Shown: positions 51,445 through 60,805 of the stretch, in pieces
Position numbering within the stretch: the stretch's first letter is position 1
Layout: every line of letters starts with the position of its first letter
Source of the DNA: Dehalococcoidia bacterium
Lineage (GTDB): Bacteria > Chloroflexota > Dehalococcoidia > Lucifugimonadales > UBA1123
Length of the DNA: 64,000 nt
Assembly: GCA_009838465.1 (NCBI GenBank)
Contig: VXRN01000027.1
Span: 77,079 to 141,078 of the forward strand
Reading direction: 5' to 3'
Notes under the pieces: generated by a model
What the model was told of the DNA's origin: nothing
The model's input: the letters and a program-made list of their open reading frames with translations, nothing else
Database searches by the model: none
Translations under genes and position numbers: made by a program

Positions 51445-51945
51445 CTATACCTCCGTGTCATCAGAGATTGTTATTAGTGATGGCTCCTTCGAGAGCGAAG
51501 TTTCCATCACCGACCCGAGAACGCCATTGACGAACCTGGGGGAACTTTCAGAGCCGAAGACTTTGGCAAGCTCCACTGCCTCGTTGATCGCGACCTTCGG
51601 TGGGGTATCGCTCCTCATAGTCATCTCGTATATGGCCATCCTGAGCAGATTGCGGTCGATGACGGACATATGTGAGACAGGCCAGCTAGGAGCGAACTCG
51701 GTGATTATCTTATCCAGTTCGTATATGTTTTCAAGGACCCCCTCGGTCATGCACGTCAGAAACTCGTCGGCCATAGGCGAGAGTTCCTGAGACTCGCGCC
51801 TGTACGAGAGGACATCGTCAAGTGTATGGGCCACACAGTCCACCTCGGAAAGCACTTGCAACACTGCGGCGCGTGTCGAACGCCTGGAGTTGGATGCTCT
51901 GTTCTGAGTCTGGACCATCTCTTGCGGCCTGGTTATCCGGGACAT
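51445..51945 (-). CDS. nusB: Transcription antitermination protein NusB
   Basis: About 166 residues, helical: [17 protein letters not shown], then [36 protein letters not shown] and the signature [30 protein letters not shown]. It binds boxA RNA with NusE for rRNA antitermination. The frame extends to GTG 51975, but a TATAAT lies just beyond, so ATG 51945 or ATG 51918 is preferred. Confidence 0.92.
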   Translation of the reverse strand: MSRITRPQEMVQTQNRASNSRRSTRAAVLQVLSEVDCVAHTLDDVLSYRRESQELSPMADEFLTCMTEGVLENIYELDKIITEFAPSWPVSHMSVIDRNLLRMAIYEMTMRSDTPPKVAINEAVELAKVFGSESSPRFVNGVLGSVMETSLSKEPSLITISDDTEV

Positions 51946-52008
51946 GTATTCTGAAACAGGGTCATGCGTACACACCCGCAGATTATACAGGCTAGGCCGC
52001 GCGAACCG

Positions 52009-52968
52009 CTAGTTTCTGCGCAGCTTGAGTATAGATTCCAGATCAGTGACGTTAGACGTCTTGGCGCGGCGATTGATGCGCTTTACCATACCGCTGAGGG
52101 CGCGCCCCGGCCCTATCTCCACGAAGCTGTTGATACCGGATCCCACCATGTAGTCTATGGTGTCCTTCCACTGGACCGTGTTGCACACCTGGGATAGAAG
52201 CTCCTGCTTGATTTCGGAAGCATCAGTCAGCGGGGCCCCGGTGCAGTTGGCGACGATTGGGACACGCGCATCCTGGAAGTCCATGTCTTCGATGGCATTC
52301 ATGAGGCCCGCCCTCGCCGGCTCCATCAGGCCTGAGTGGAAGGCTCCGCCTACCCTGAGAGCGATGACCTTCTTGGCGCCTCGCGCTTCGCAGAGGTCCA
52401 TTGCCCTGGCAATCGCCATTCGCTCGCCGCTGATGACTATCTGGTCACCTGTGTTCACGTTGGAGATCCAGACGCCGGTCTCGCGGACGACTTCCTGGAG
52501 CGCCATCTGGTCGAGTCCGATCACGGCGGCCATGGTTCCCGGATTCTGGTCGCAGGCTTCCTGCATCAGTCGGCCTCTCTCCTGTACGAGCAGGGCAGTC
52601 TGGTCAACGCCAAGCACACCCGATACGGCGAGAGCCGTGTACTCGCCGAGGCTGTGCCCCGCCATGAAAACGGGCTGGGGCATGATGTCGGGATCAAGTT
52701 CCTGTTCCATCGCGCTCATGCAGGCGAGGCTGGCGGCCATTATTCCCGGCTGGGCGTTCACCGTCTCGCGAAGTTCATCTTCGGGGCCCTCGAACATAAC
52801 CTTGGTGAGAGAGCGTCCGAGCGCATCGTCAATCTGATCGAACACGTCCCGGGCGGCTGAAGAATTATCGTAGAGTTCTTTTCCCATGCCGACTGCCTGG
52901 GCGCCCTGTCCTGGGAAGAGATAGGCTGCTTCGGGTCCGTGAGCTTCGTTCTTGAACGTGAGTGTCAT
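52009..52968 (-). CDS. fabD: Malonyl-CoA:ACP transacylase
   Basis: 319 residues. YLFPGQGAQAVGMGKELYD at the start, the nucleophile Ser106 in FMAGHSLGEYTAL and His211 in GGAFHSGLM form the catalytic pair; the C-terminal NSFVEIGPGRALSGMVKRI motif is present. It loads malonate onto the ACP encoded in the same operon. ATG 52968 has GGAG 8 nt upstream. Confidence 0.96.
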   Translation of the reverse strand: MTLTFKNEAHGPEAAYLFPGQGAQAVGMGKELYDNSSAARDVFDQIDDALGRSLTKVMFEGPEDELRETVNAQPGIMAASLACMSAMEQELDPDIMPQPVFMAGHSLGEYTALAVSGVLGVDQTALLVQERGRLMQEACDQNPGTMAAVIGLDQMALQEVVRETGVWISNVNTGDQIVISGERMAIARAMDLCEARGAKKVIALRVGGAFHSGLMEPARAGLMNAIEDMDFQDARVPIVANCTGAPLTDASEIKQELLSQVCNTVQWKDTIDYMVGSGINSFVEIGPGRALSGMVKRINRRAKTSNVTDLESILKLRRN

Positions 52969-53028
52969 GTCAAAAACTCCATGTAAGGGGGGACTGTGAG
53001 TATGAAATTTCTGTACGGGACAGTCGGC

Positions 53029-53223
53029 CTAGAATACGTCTGAACTGACTTCTGGGATTACTTCGCGTCCATTGTAGTATCCGCAACTAGGGCAGACCCT
53101 GTGAGGGAGATGCGCGCGCGGGCATTGGGGACATCGGGAAAGCGAAACGCTCTTAATTGCATTGTGGGCGGAGCGCCCGCCCTTTCGCTTCCTGGAATGC
53201 TTCTTCTTAGGTAGTGGTGGCAT
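53029..53223 (-). CDS. rpmF: 50S ribosomal protein L32
   Basis: 64 residues. Basic N-terminus PPLPKKKHSRKRKGGRSAHN then a zinc-ribbon with CPQC and CPSC (four cysteines, so zinc-containing C+ form). It is between yceD and fabD, the conserved bacterial arrangement. Confidence 0.97.
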   Translation of the reverse strand: MPPLPKKKHSRKRKGGRSAHNAIKSVSLSRCPQCPRAHLPHRVCPSCGYYNGREVIPEVSSDVF

Positions 53224-53243
53224 TTGTGGTTCTCGTTTCGGTC

Positions 53244-53777
53244 CTAGTTTCTCTCAGGCGTTCCCGACATCAGTTCGAGGAGTGGTCCCCAGCGAGCGTC
53301 CAGAGGGGCCTCGCAGGAGCAGTCGGTCAGATTCAGGTCCACTCCGCAGGTGGGGCAGAGTCCGGCACACTGATGGTCGCACAATGGTTTCATCGGCAGC
53401 GCCATGATCGTGTACTCTCTCACGGTGTCGGCGAGGTCGAGGATGTGATTTTCGTCAATTACACAGTAGTCCTTAACCTCATTGTCGGGCGGCGGTGCTT
53501 TGGCTCCGGTCAGGGGATTCAGCGTCGGGACGAATTCCTCCTCTATATCCAGGTGAATCGGATGGCTGTAAAGGGTAAGGCAGCGGCCACATTCGGAGTC
53601 TATTGCGGAGTCCAGAGCCGCGCTCACCCAGACACTCTTGTTGGTTCTGAGAAGGTTCACCCTTCCCTGAATCCTGGCCTCACGAATGTCTTCAGTAAGA
53701 CTGGCAACCTCATCAAGGAAGTATTCACGACTAGACCCGCTAGGCTGCATCAACAGTTGTGAAACGTTCAATTCCAT
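53244..53777 (-). CDS. yceD: YceD/DUF177 family protein (23S rRNA accumulation protein)
   Basis: 177 residues. DUF177 features: VWVSAALDSAIDSECGRCLTLY in the centre and the C-terminal cysteine cluster CDHQCAGLCPTCGVDLN. It lies 20 nt before rpmF, the conserved yceD-rpmF pair; the family affects 23S rRNA processing or accumulation. First gene of the operon from the promoter at 53827-53856. Confidence 0.9.
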   Translation of the reverse strand: MELNVSQLLMQPSGSSREYFLDEVASLTEDIREARIQGRVNLLRTNKSVWVSAALDSAIDSECGRCLTLYSHPIHLDIEEEFVPTLNPLTGAKAPPPDNEVKDYCVIDENHILDLADTVREYTIMALPMKPLCDHQCAGLCPTCGVDLNLTDCSCEAPLDARWGPLLELMSGTPERN

Positions 53778-53826
53778 CTCAAACCCCTGAAGAACCGTTC
53801 AGGTGAGCCCAACCGCCAACTTCAGG

Positions 53827-53856
53827 ATTCTAGTGAACTTAGTGATATTGTGTCAA
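53827..53856 (-). promoter_or_regulatory. Promoter of the yceD-rpmF-fabD-nusB-acpP-aroKB operon
   Basis: Minus strand: perfect TTGACA (53856-53851), 18-nt spacer, TAGAAT (53832-53827). Start of transcription would be near 53820, about 43 nt before ATG 53777. Confidence 0.65.
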
Positions 53857-53924
53857 GTTTCACATAAAAATTCTGAATAAAGTCGCGGGAATTTTGGTGG
53901 TGAATGCCAATCCGCGAAAGACGG

Positions 53925-53960
53925 GTCGAATGGCCACGTCTTCCGGCGTGGCCATTCGAC
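53925..53960. terminator. Long perfect inverted repeat, probable terminator
   Basis: GTCGAATGGCCACG (53925-53938) pairs perfectly over 14 bp with CGTGGCCATTCGAC (53947-53960), 8-nt loop. It lies 21 bp after the stop of the sugar-isomerase gene, which is read from the right. No T-run, so either a strong Rho-aided terminator or an insulating hairpin before the yceD operon promoter. Confidence 0.55.
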
Positions 53961-53981
53961 GTTAGAGTCGGAGCGATCTTC

Positions 53982-54905
53982 TTAGTCTTCTAATTCGGCG
54001 AGGATGCCCTTCACGTAGTCAACGCTCCGCTTGTCCTTGTGGAGTTGGTCACCGGTGTTGGTTCCTTCGAGAGCGAAGTAACCGTCGTACCCGGCATCCA
54101 CCATTGCGGAGAGGGCGAATCGGTAGTCTATGTCGCCGTCCGGGAGAGGCGTCCGAATGAAGTACGAGTGGTTGAGCTCTGGTATGTGGACGCGCTGGAG
54201 ACTCTTGCAGTGCCAATACTTGGAGTGAGGCGCGAGCGCGACGATGCACTCTTCCATCGTCTCTTCCGGCTCCTCGTATGTCCAGAGGACGTTGCCCAGG
54301 TCGGGATTGGCGAACACGCTGGGGCTGTTGGTGAGTTCAAGAAGGTGGAGCGTTGACCAGGAGTTGTCGGCTATGGAGTGCTGGTGGACCTCGATGGTTA
54401 TGTTGATGCCGTGGTCTCCGGCCACCGCGCCGACCTCTTTAAGCGCGTTAGCGGTACGGACAAAATCGTCCTCGGTGGCGAGCGCGCTGGAGCCGTGCGA
54501 GGAAGGCTCGCCGCTGGGCCCGGTGTCGAGGGTGGCGTCGCGCGGCGGGGTGCCGAGCGCAGTATTCACCACTCCAACGCCTGTCCATCCTGCTACCTCG
54601 ACGGCCTTCTCGAGCTTGGCTCGATTCTCGGCGGCAACGTTTGGCTGGCTCAACCCGCCTCCGGCCCTGATGGCGACGCAGGGAGTCCCGGCGTCTTCCA
54701 GTATGGACTGGAACTCAGTGGCAGTCTTCTCGGTGGCATCGAAGCCGCCGAAAGCCTCAAAGCCGAGTTCTATGCCGTCGAAGCCGATGTCGTTGACACG
54801 ACCGAGGTACTCGGTGCGGGTCTTGGGGTCTTCGGGGATGTTCCAGGCCGCGCCCGCCTGGAAAGGGTAGAAGGTTCCTCGTCGGAATGCGTATGCGATT
54901 TTCAA
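53982..54905 (-). CDS. Sugar phosphate isomerase/epimerase (xylose-isomerase-like TIM barrel)
   Basis: 307 residues. Starts MKIAYAFRRGTFYPFQAGA; barrel signatures include FDGIELGFEAFGGFDATEKT, GINITIEVHQHSIADNSWST and FANPDLGNVLWTYEEPEETM, ending VDAGYDGYFALEGTN. Metal ligands Glu (IEVHQH), Asp (NPDLGN) and Glu (ALEGTN) are consistent with the AP endonuclease 2 superfamily. TTG 54905 has AGGAGAA 6 nt upstream. Probably acts on a sugar or inositol-type substrate; specificity unknown. Confidence 0.85.
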   Translation of the reverse strand: MKIAYAFRRGTFYPFQAGAAWNIPEDPKTRTEYLGRVNDIGFDGIELGFEAFGGFDATEKTATEFQSILEDAGTPCVAIRAGGGLSQPNVAAENRAKLEKAVEVAGWTGVGVVNTALGTPPRDATLDTGPSGEPSSHGSSALATEDDFVRTANALKEVGAVAGDHGINITIEVHQHSIADNSWSTLHLLELTNSPSVFANPDLGNVLWTYEEPEETMEECIVALAPHSKYWHCKSLQRVHIPELNHSYFIRTPLPDGDIDYRFALSAMVDAGYDGYFALEGTNTGDQLHKDKRSVDYVKGILAELED

Positions 54906-54938
54906 TGAAGTTCTCCTCTTTCTCCTATGTCATTGTGA

Positions 54939-55313
54939 TTAGTCAGAACCGTTCCGGTCGTCGTCCGTCATGGCGGTCAATCGGGTGACCAAGAGGCGCA
55001 CAGAGGCGGCGGAACTTTGGCGTTCTTCCGACTCCATGAAGTCGTGATAGAAGCTGGCGTGGAACTGTTCTGCGACTCCAAAGGCAGCCTCTATGAATGG
55101 GTCGTTATATTCTCCGGCAAGTCTTCCAGCCGCCTCTCTCATCTCGTTGTGAGACTCAAACGACCAACCACGTCCCTGGGATACGACCATAACAGCGTGG
55201 GAGGCCGCGCCCCACATCTTCTCATATCCCTGCAATATATCTCCGGCTTCAAACTCCCTGTTCGCCGCTTCCGGGAAGTCTTGCGCCGTCTGTATATGTT
55301 CGTGTACCAACAT
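54939..55313 (-). CDS. PaREP1/HEPN-like helical protein
   Basis: 124 residues, alpha-helical: FEAGDILQGYEKMWGAASHA and MREAAGRLAGEYNDPFIEAA followed by FHASFYHDFMES. The pattern fits PaREP1-type HEPN-fold proteins, often nucleic-acid-associated or stand-alone. No catalytic RxxxxH motif is seen, so RNase activity is not supported. Lies in line with LhgO (18-nt gap). Confidence 0.55.
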   Translation of the reverse strand: MLVHEHIQTAQDFPEAANREFEAGDILQGYEKMWGAASHAVMVVSQGRGWSFESHNEMREAAGRLAGEYNDPFIEAAFGVAEQFHASFYHDFMESEERQSSAASVRLLVTRLTAMTDDDRNGSD

Positions 55314-55330
55314 TCGTTTGTCTCCGCTCT

Positions 55331-56548
55331 CTACGACGCCAGCCCGAACGATTCTTGCGCCATGTCCACTATGTAGCGGCTTATGGAGAGCGATGATGTA
55401 GCGCCGGGGGATGGGGCGCTCAGGACGTGTATGGCGCCCTCGGTCTGGGCGATGCTGAAGTCCTGGAGCAGCGCGCCGTTGTCGTCAACGACCTGGGCTC
55501 GGACCCCGGCGCCGGGCGCGTATAGGTCGTCGCCGGTTATCTCCGGCACGAGGGTCTGGAGGGATTTGACGAATACGGACTTGACCAGCGAGCGGTACTG
55601 CTCGTCAATGCCAGTCTTCCAGTATTTCATGGACATCTTCCAGAAGCCTGGATAGCTCAACGTGTCCCATGTGTCGCCGAGGGCGAATGAGGTCTTGGTG
55701 TAGCCCTCGCGTTTGAGGGCGAGGACTGCGTTGGGTCCTGCCTCGACCGAGCCGTTGATCCGCTTGGTGAAGTGAACGCCCAGGAAGGGCAGGGACGGAT
55801 CTGGCACTGGATATATGAGGCCATTGACGAGGTGTGAGCTTTCGGGCCTGATGGAGAAGTACTCGCCCCTGAAAGGAATAATGCGGACGCCGGTTTCGAC
55901 GTCCATCATGCCGGCTACCTTGTCGGCGTGGAGTCCGGCGCAGTTGATGATGTTCCTGGCGGTGAAGTCGCCGGCGCCGGTCTGGATATGCACCGAGCCA
56001 TTGCTCCTGGATATGGAGTGGACCTCGGCGTCCAGAACTAGGTCGCCGCCATTCTCGCGCATCTCGATGGAGTAGGCTTCGGATACCTTGGTGAAGTCTA
56101 TGATGCCTGTGTTGGGCGACCATATCGCCTTGACCCCGGCGACGTGCGGCTCGTGTTCCCTGAGTTCCTTCGGGCCGATGAGTTCGAGACCCTCAGCGCC
56201 GTTGGCGGTGCCGCGCCGGTAGAGTTCCTCGAGTCCGGGAACCTCGGACTGGTTGACGGCGACGATGATCTTGCCGCACATCTCGTATTCGACGCCGTGC
56301 TCGTCGCAGAACTCCCTCAGAAGCCTGCCGCCGGTCGAGCAGAAGTTGGCCTTCTGCGAGCCGGGAGCGTAGTAGATTCCAGCGTGTATGACGCCGGAGT
56401 TGTGTCCCGTCTGGTGCTGTGCGACCACGGACTCTTTCTCGATGACGACTATCTTCTGGTCGGGGTGTTCCTGGGTAAGCCGCATCGCGGTGGCGAGTCC
56501 GATGATGCCGCCTCCGATGACGGCGATGTCGTAGTTTCGGGAGTTCAT
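55331..56548 (-). CDS. lhgO: L-2-hydroxyglutarate oxidase (LhgO-type FAD enzyme)
   Basis: 405 residues of the DAO/glycerol-3-phosphate oxidase fold. FAD-binding IAVIGGGIIGLATAMRLTQE, then QHQTGHNSGVIHAGIYYAPGS and the PFRGEYFSI segment, which are typical of LhgO. GAGVRAQVVDDNGALLQDF and HVLSAPSPGATSSLSI complete the family pattern. Oxidises L-2-hydroxyglutarate to 2-oxoglutarate, feeding electrons to the membrane. ATG 56548 has GAGGAAA upstream. Confidence 0.92.
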   Translation of the reverse strand: MNSRNYDIAVIGGGIIGLATAMRLTQEHPDQKIVVIEKESVVAQHQTGHNSGVIHAGIYYAPGSQKANFCSTGGRLLREFCDEHGVEYEMCGKIIVAVNQSEVPGLEELYRRGTANGAEGLELIGPKELREHEPHVAGVKAIWSPNTGIIDFTKVSEAYSIEMRENGGDLVLDAEVHSISRSNGSVHIQTGAGDFTARNIINCAGLHADKVAGMMDVETGVRIIPFRGEYFSIRPESSHLVNGLIYPVPDPSLPFLGVHFTKRINGSVEAGPNAVLALKREGYTKTSFALGDTWDTLSYPGFWKMSMKYWKTGIDEQYRSLVKSVFVKSLQTLVPEITGDDLYAPGAGVRAQVVDDNGALLQDFSIAQTEGAIHVLSAPSPGATSSLSISRYIVDMAQESFGLAS

Positions 56549-56639
56549 GTCATTTCCTCGGGGGCGTGTTCTGCGGCAGGTTTAGGTTGCCGGGTAAGCC
56601 AAGACGAATTGTATCACAGCGACGTGCTGATAATAGGAG

Positions 56640-56963
56640 GTGGCGCGGGAGTTGGTCTATAATGGAGACGCGCCGGACTTAGTGGTGGAAATTCTTTCGC
56701 CCTCTACGTCCGCTAACGATTGGGGCTACAAGAAGGACCTGTACGCGAAGCACGGGGTGAAGGAATTCTGGCTTGTGGACCCATACGCAAAGCAGGTGAT
56801 CGTGATGCTTTTGAAAGATGGGAGCTATGGGATAGTGGGCGTTTACAGGGAAGACGATACACTGAGGTCGCCGACACTGGAGGGGTTCGAGTTGGATTTG
56901 GGCAGGGTCTTCGACGAGGTGTTCGAGGATATCCTGGCGGACGTTCTGAAAGAGATTTCTTAG
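56640..56963 (+). pseudogene. Uma2-family nuclease-like gene, 5'-truncated
   Basis: 107 codons covering only the C-terminal half of a Uma2 protein (normally about 190): DAPDLVVEILSPSTSANDWG, YKKDLYAKHGVKEFWLVDP and YREDDTLRSPTLEGFELDLG. The Asp/Glu part of the PD-(D/E)xK motif is present, but the N-terminal about 80 residues are missing and nothing similar is upstream. AGGAGG directly before GTG 56640 is too close; TTG 56652 would be usable. Most likely a remnant, though a short product could be made. Confidence 0.6.
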
Positions 56964-56975
56964 AGGAGTTTTTCT

Positions 56976-58514
56976 ATGTCGTATTCGGCGATAATCGTGG
57001 GCGCGGGACATAACGGGCTCGTTGCGGCTAACTACCTGGCGAAAGCGGGTGGGCGCGTACTTGTGCTGGAACGCCGCGACTTCGTGGGCGGGGCGTGCAT
57101 CACCGAGGAGCTGTTCCCGAACTTTCGGGTATCGTCCTGCTCGTATATCTGCCATATGCTCCAGGGCAAGGTGATAGACGACCTGGAACTGCGAAAGCAC
57201 GGCTTGGCTATTCACCCGGTGAATCCCTATCGCTTTCAGCCGTTCCCGAGCGGGAACTATATGTTGCGCTGGCATGACGAGCAGAGCAATACCGAGGAAC
57301 TCAAGCGTCTGTCCCCGAACGACGTAGAAGGCTATGGTCACTTCCAAGACTTCATGCGAAGAGCTGCGACCATCATGCACCGCTACTTCCTGGAGAGCCC
57401 ACCGACGCTGGCGCAGGTGACCGAGGACGTTAGAGGGACTCCCGACGAGGCCGTGTGGGAGCGGATGCTTACCGGGAATATGCGTGACTTGGTGGAGGAG
57501 CATTTTGAGTCTCCGGAAGTAAGGGCGACGTTCATAGACGCTGAGGACGCAGGGGACACGCGCGCTCCGGGCTCGATAATATCCGTGGCCTATAACGACA
57601 CTGACATGTTCACGGAGGACCGCAACTTCGGTATTCCACATGGGGGAATGGGTGGAATAACGCAGGCGATGGCGCGGTCTGCGGAGTCGCTGGGAGTGGA
57701 GATCCGCACGAATGCGGTCGTAGATCGGATACTGGTAAGGGATGGGCGCGCTGTTGGAGTCGAGCTCGAGGACGGGGAGCGGATAGAGGCGGACGTGGTG
57801 CTGTCCAACGCCGACCCGAAGCGGACTTTCCTGTCGCTGGTGGATGAGAACGACGTCGCGCCCGAGGTGGTTCGGAGTATCCGCAGGCTGAAGACGGATG
57901 TGTCGTACCTGAAATTCCACGCCGCGCTGGACGAACTGCCCGACTTCACCCACTACCTGGGGAACCGCTACGACGAGAACTTCTTGGTGCAAGTGCGTAT
58001 CTGTCCGTCGGTAGAATACTTTCAGCAGAGCGCGGACGACGCGCGAGCGGGGAGGCCGTCATCCGCGCCCGTGATGCATATACAGATCCCGTCAGTACTG
58101 GACAAATCGCTGACGCCAGAGGGCAAGCACGTGATGTCCATCTGGGTACTTTACGCTCCGGTCAGGCCGAGGGAAGGCACATGGGACGACCTGCGGGAGC
58201 AGACGGGAGAGCAGTTGATAGACGTCATCGGGGAGTACGCGCCGAACTTCCGAAAGTCTGTCAGGGACTGGGAGCTTTTCACGCCGAAGGAGTTGGAGGA
58301 GCGGGTCGGACTGACGGACGGAAATATACGCCACCTGGACATTACATCAGCGCAGATATTCTCCAACAGACCGAGTAATCTCTTCAACGGATACAGGACG
58401 CCGATAGAGAACCTGTACCTGTGCGGGGCTGGCACGCATCCGGGCGGAGAGGTGACGGGAGCCCCGGGCCACAACGCGGCCCATGAGGTGTTACGGGACT
58501 GGGAAGAGATTTAG
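56976..58514 (+). CDS. Phytoene desaturase-like NAD(P)/FAD-dependent oxidoreductase
   Basis: 512 residues. Dinucleotide-binding AIIVGAGHNGLVAANYLAKA, then VLVLERRDFVGGACITEEL, a central GGMGGITQAMARSAESLGVE and the C-terminal NLYLCGAGTHPGGEVTGAPG are the CrtI/amine-oxidase-like signatures. The group is related to carotenoid desaturases and to mammalian PYROXD2; with no crtB or crtE nearby, a carotenoid role is not supported. ATG 56976 follows AGAGGAG. Confidence 0.85.
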   Translation: MSYSAIIVGAGHNGLVAANYLAKAGGRVLVLERRDFVGGACITEELFPNFRVSSCSYICHMLQGKVIDDLELRKHGLAIHPVNPYRFQPFPSGNYMLRWHDEQSNTEELKRLSPNDVEGYGHFQDFMRRAATIMHRYFLESPPTLAQVTEDVRGTPDEAVWERMLTGNMRDLVEEHFESPEVRATFIDAEDAGDTRAPGSIISVAYNDTDMFTEDRNFGIPHGGMGGITQAMARSAESLGVEIRTNAVVDRILVRDGRAVGVELEDGERIEADVVLSNADPKRTFLSLVDENDVAPEVVRSIRRLKTDVSYLKFHAALDELPDFTHYLGNRYDENFLVQVRICPSVEYFQQSADDARAGRPSSAPVMHIQIPSVLDKSLTPEGKHVMSIWVLYAPVRPREGTWDDLREQTGEQLIDVIGEYAPNFRKSVRDWELFTPKELEERVGLTDGNIRHLDITSAQIFSNRPSNLFNGYRTPIENLYLCGAGTHPGGEVTGAPGHNAAHEVLRDWEEI

Positions 58515-58547
58515 CGAATATCCGAATAGCCCGGCGCTGGAAAGCGG

Positions 58548-59330
58548 CTACTTGGAGCGAACGATCTCCTCTTCGGGCGAGACCCGGTCGAGCTGCCGGT
58601 CGCGATGGGCGAACGCCACCTGGTCACCCACTTGCATCATATCGGGCAAGACTATGCCGCCTGAGAAGATGATCTTCATAGCGTCCTCGACACTGATGTC
58701 GGTCTCGACCACCTCATCTTCGGGGATAATCGCCAGCATCCCGGACGTGGGGTTGGGCACGGTGGCAATGTAGATCGTGAGCATGACCCGGTCTTCGTTC
58801 GGCACGTAGTATTGCCCGGTCACCAGGCCCATTGCGCGGACGCCTTCTCGCGGCCAGTCCAGAAAGACGACGCGGCTATACTGGCTGCTCATGGGAGTGG
58901 AAATGGCCTCGGTCGCCTGGTTGGCGACGGTGTAGATTTTTCCGACCACCGGGATGCGGTCCAGAACCGAGTTCAACGCCACCTTCACGCTTCTTTGACC
59001 CCTTTCCCCGGTCACTATCCAACCGAGCACGTACAAGAACACGAGTATGCCTGAGACAGCTATTAGCCAGGCGATGGGCGTCGAGGCGGGAATATGGCCT
59101 ATATACGGGATTTCGAGGATCAGGGTCGTGACGGGCCTTATCAGGTTCTCCAGTATGACGACGAGGTAGCGCAGGATGAGGATAGTAACGAGAAGGGGGA
59201 TAATCACCAACAACCCACGGCTCATGCGTCTCCAGAAGTGACGCTCTACCTTGCGGAACGCGGGTACCTTCTCGGTCCCTCCGTCATTGGGCGCGTTTAC
59301 GCCCGGCCTGTCCTGGCTCGTATCGTCCAT
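58548..59330 (-). CDS. DUF502 family membrane protein
   Basis: 260 residues. Two membrane helices (about 38-62 and 82-108) and a cytoplasmic domain with the DUF502 motifs IPYIGHIPASTPIAWLIAVS, IPVVGKIYTVANQATEAIS and FLDWPREGVRAMGLVTGQY. VMLTIYIATVPNPTSGMLAI and the EDEVVETDISVEDAMKIIFS end are also typical. Function unknown. A perfect TATAAT lies upstream on the minus strand (59399-59394). Confidence 0.9.
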   Translation of the reverse strand: MDDTSQDRPGVNAPNDGGTEKVPAFRKVERHFWRRMSRGLLVIIPLLVTILILRYLVVILENLIRPVTTLILEIPYIGHIPASTPIAWLIAVSGILVFLYVLGWIVTGERGQRSVKVALNSVLDRIPVVGKIYTVANQATEAISTPMSSQYSRVVFLDWPREGVRAMGLVTGQYYVPNEDRVMLTIYIATVPNPTSGMLAIIPEDEVVETDISVEDAMKIIFSGGIVLPDMMQVGDQVAFAHRDRQLDRVSPEEEIVRSK

Positions 59331-59476
59331 GGGTTACAGCCTCTATGAACTCGCGCGGGTTCAGCAATTACCGACTATATAGGGGCTACGCGATATTATA
59401 TAGCAGAGTAAGAGCTTGCAGGGGTAGTGAACGGCGTCTCAGGGCCAAAATCCATAAGCGCCGGGACGTATGGCCC

Positions 59477-60703
59477 TCAATCCCCGGCCATGGACGACCA
59501 GGCATCGGGCGCGAGGCGATCGTAGTAGCCGAGCATCCTGTCGGCGACGTGGTCCCAGCCCATGCTGAGCGCCTTTTCGCGGGCGGCGCGTCCCATTGCG
59601 TCCCTCAAGTCGGGGTTGGCGAGCAGCATGTCCAGGCGCTGGGCGAACGCCTCAGGGCAGCGCCAGGGGACGAGATAGCCGGTCTTCGCGTTGTCCACGA
59701 ACGTCTTGAGACCACCGACCCTGGACACTACGACAGGAGTTCCGCAGGCCATCGCCTCGAGTGCGGCAAGTCCGAAGCTCTCGGCGTGTGAGGGAAGCAC
59801 GTTTACGTCCGCCGCGCTGTAGTAGGTGGGCAGCCGGTCCTGTGGGACAGGGCCGGTGAAGGTGACGGCGTCTCCTATGCCGAGCTCTTCGGATATTGTC
59901 TTCAGGTGCTCCATCTCGGTGTCGCCGCTGGGATTGCCTCCGACGACGAGCACTCTCAGGTCGCCGGCGCATTCCAGCAAGGGGATGGCTCGGAGTAGGA
60001 TGTCTATGCCCTTGAGCGGCTCTATGCGTCCGACGTAGAGGATGACGTTCTCTTCCTCGATGCCGAGTTCTCGGCGAGCGTAGCCCTGTTCTACGGGAGA
60101 GAACATATCCAGATTCACACCCGCGGGTATCACCTCGACCTTGTGGGCGGGCGCTTTGTACAGGCTGACGACGTCGTGTTTCTCCTCCTCGGTGGATACG
60201 ACTATCCCGTCCGCGTCAGACATCACCAGGGCCTCGATGTCCTGCCTGAGCTGGGGTTCGCGCTCGCCGGCACGCGCCCTGAGCTTCGTCTTGGCGAGCG
60301 TGTGGAAGGTGGTCGCGTGCGGGACGTTCCACTCGCGGCTTAGAGTCATTCCGACCCTGCCGGAGAGCCAGTAGTGGCTGTGAATTACGTCGTAGCGCGT
60401 CTCCTCTGACCTCTGGAAGTCGTAGAGTTCGCGGATAAACGCGGGGATGTAGTTGAAGAGGTCTTCTTTGGCGGCGTCTATGGGGCCTGCGTCGAGGTGT
60501 ATGACTCTGGCGCCGTCTTCCAGTTCGACTATCTCGGGATCGTCAGGGTCGTGGTATCGGGTGAAGACATCAACCTCATAGCCCTTGGCGGCGAATTCAC
60601 GGGCTAACTGAAGTACATATACGTTCATCCCGCCGGTGTCCTTTTCTCCCAACCTCGCCACCGGACACCCGTGAAAACTCAACAGCGCCAACCTACTACA
60701 CAT
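59477..60703 (-). CDS. Family 4 glycosyltransferase (sucrose-phosphate-synthase/MshA-like)
   Basis: About 408 residues of the GT-B fold. LALLSFHGCPVARLGEKDTG and GMNVYVLQLARE open the acceptor domain; VIHSHYWLSGRVGM and TTFHTLAKTK follow; the donor domain holds LYVGRIEPLKGIDILLRAI and the E-x7-E motif in SHAESFGLAALEAMACGTP. The resemblance is to MshA and sucrose-phosphate synthase-type retaining transferases; donor and acceptor are not certain. ATG 60703 has GGCGGAG 6 nt upstream; an extended start at 60742 is possible. Confidence 0.88.
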   Translation of the reverse strand: MCSRLALLSFHGCPVARLGEKDTGGMNVYVLQLAREFAAKGYEVDVFTRYHDPDDPEIVELEDGARVIHLDAGPIDAAKEDLFNYIPAFIRELYDFQRSEETRYDVIHSHYWLSGRVGMTLSREWNVPHATTFHTLAKTKLRARAGEREPQLRQDIEALVMSDADGIVVSTEEEKHDVVSLYKAPAHKVEVIPAGVNLDMFSPVEQGYARRELGIEEENVILYVGRIEPLKGIDILLRAIPLLECAGDLRVLVVGGNPSGDTEMEHLKTISEELGIGDAVTFTGPVPQDRLPTYYSAADVNVLPSHAESFGLAALEAMACGTPVVVSRVGGLKTFVDNAKTGYLVPWRCPEAFAQRLDMLLANPDLRDAMGRAAREKALSMGWDHVADRMLGYYDRLAPDAWSSMAGD

Positions 60704-60756
60704 AAACATCTCCGCCCTGGAGCACAGCCCACCCAGTTCCATGACTTGACAGTGAG

Positions 60757-60792
60757 TTATTCACCCTCACCTCAGTCCTATCCCTCAAGGGA
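60757..60792. repeat. Palindromic repeat, degenerate copy
   Basis: TTCACCCTCACC followed by TATCCCTCAAGGGAGAGGGG, a shortened relative of the CACCCCCATCC family. It fills the 100-bp gap between the GNAT gene and the glycosyltransferase and can form a CCCT/AGGG hairpin. Confidence 0.5.
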
Positions 60793-60805
60793 GAGGGGAC
60801 TTCTG

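Noticed and set aside
53029-54905. A tRNA or other structured RNA in the gap 53778-53981
   Set aside because: The 14-bp inverted repeat there is a simple hairpin; no cloverleaf or T-loop sequence was found there or in any other gap.
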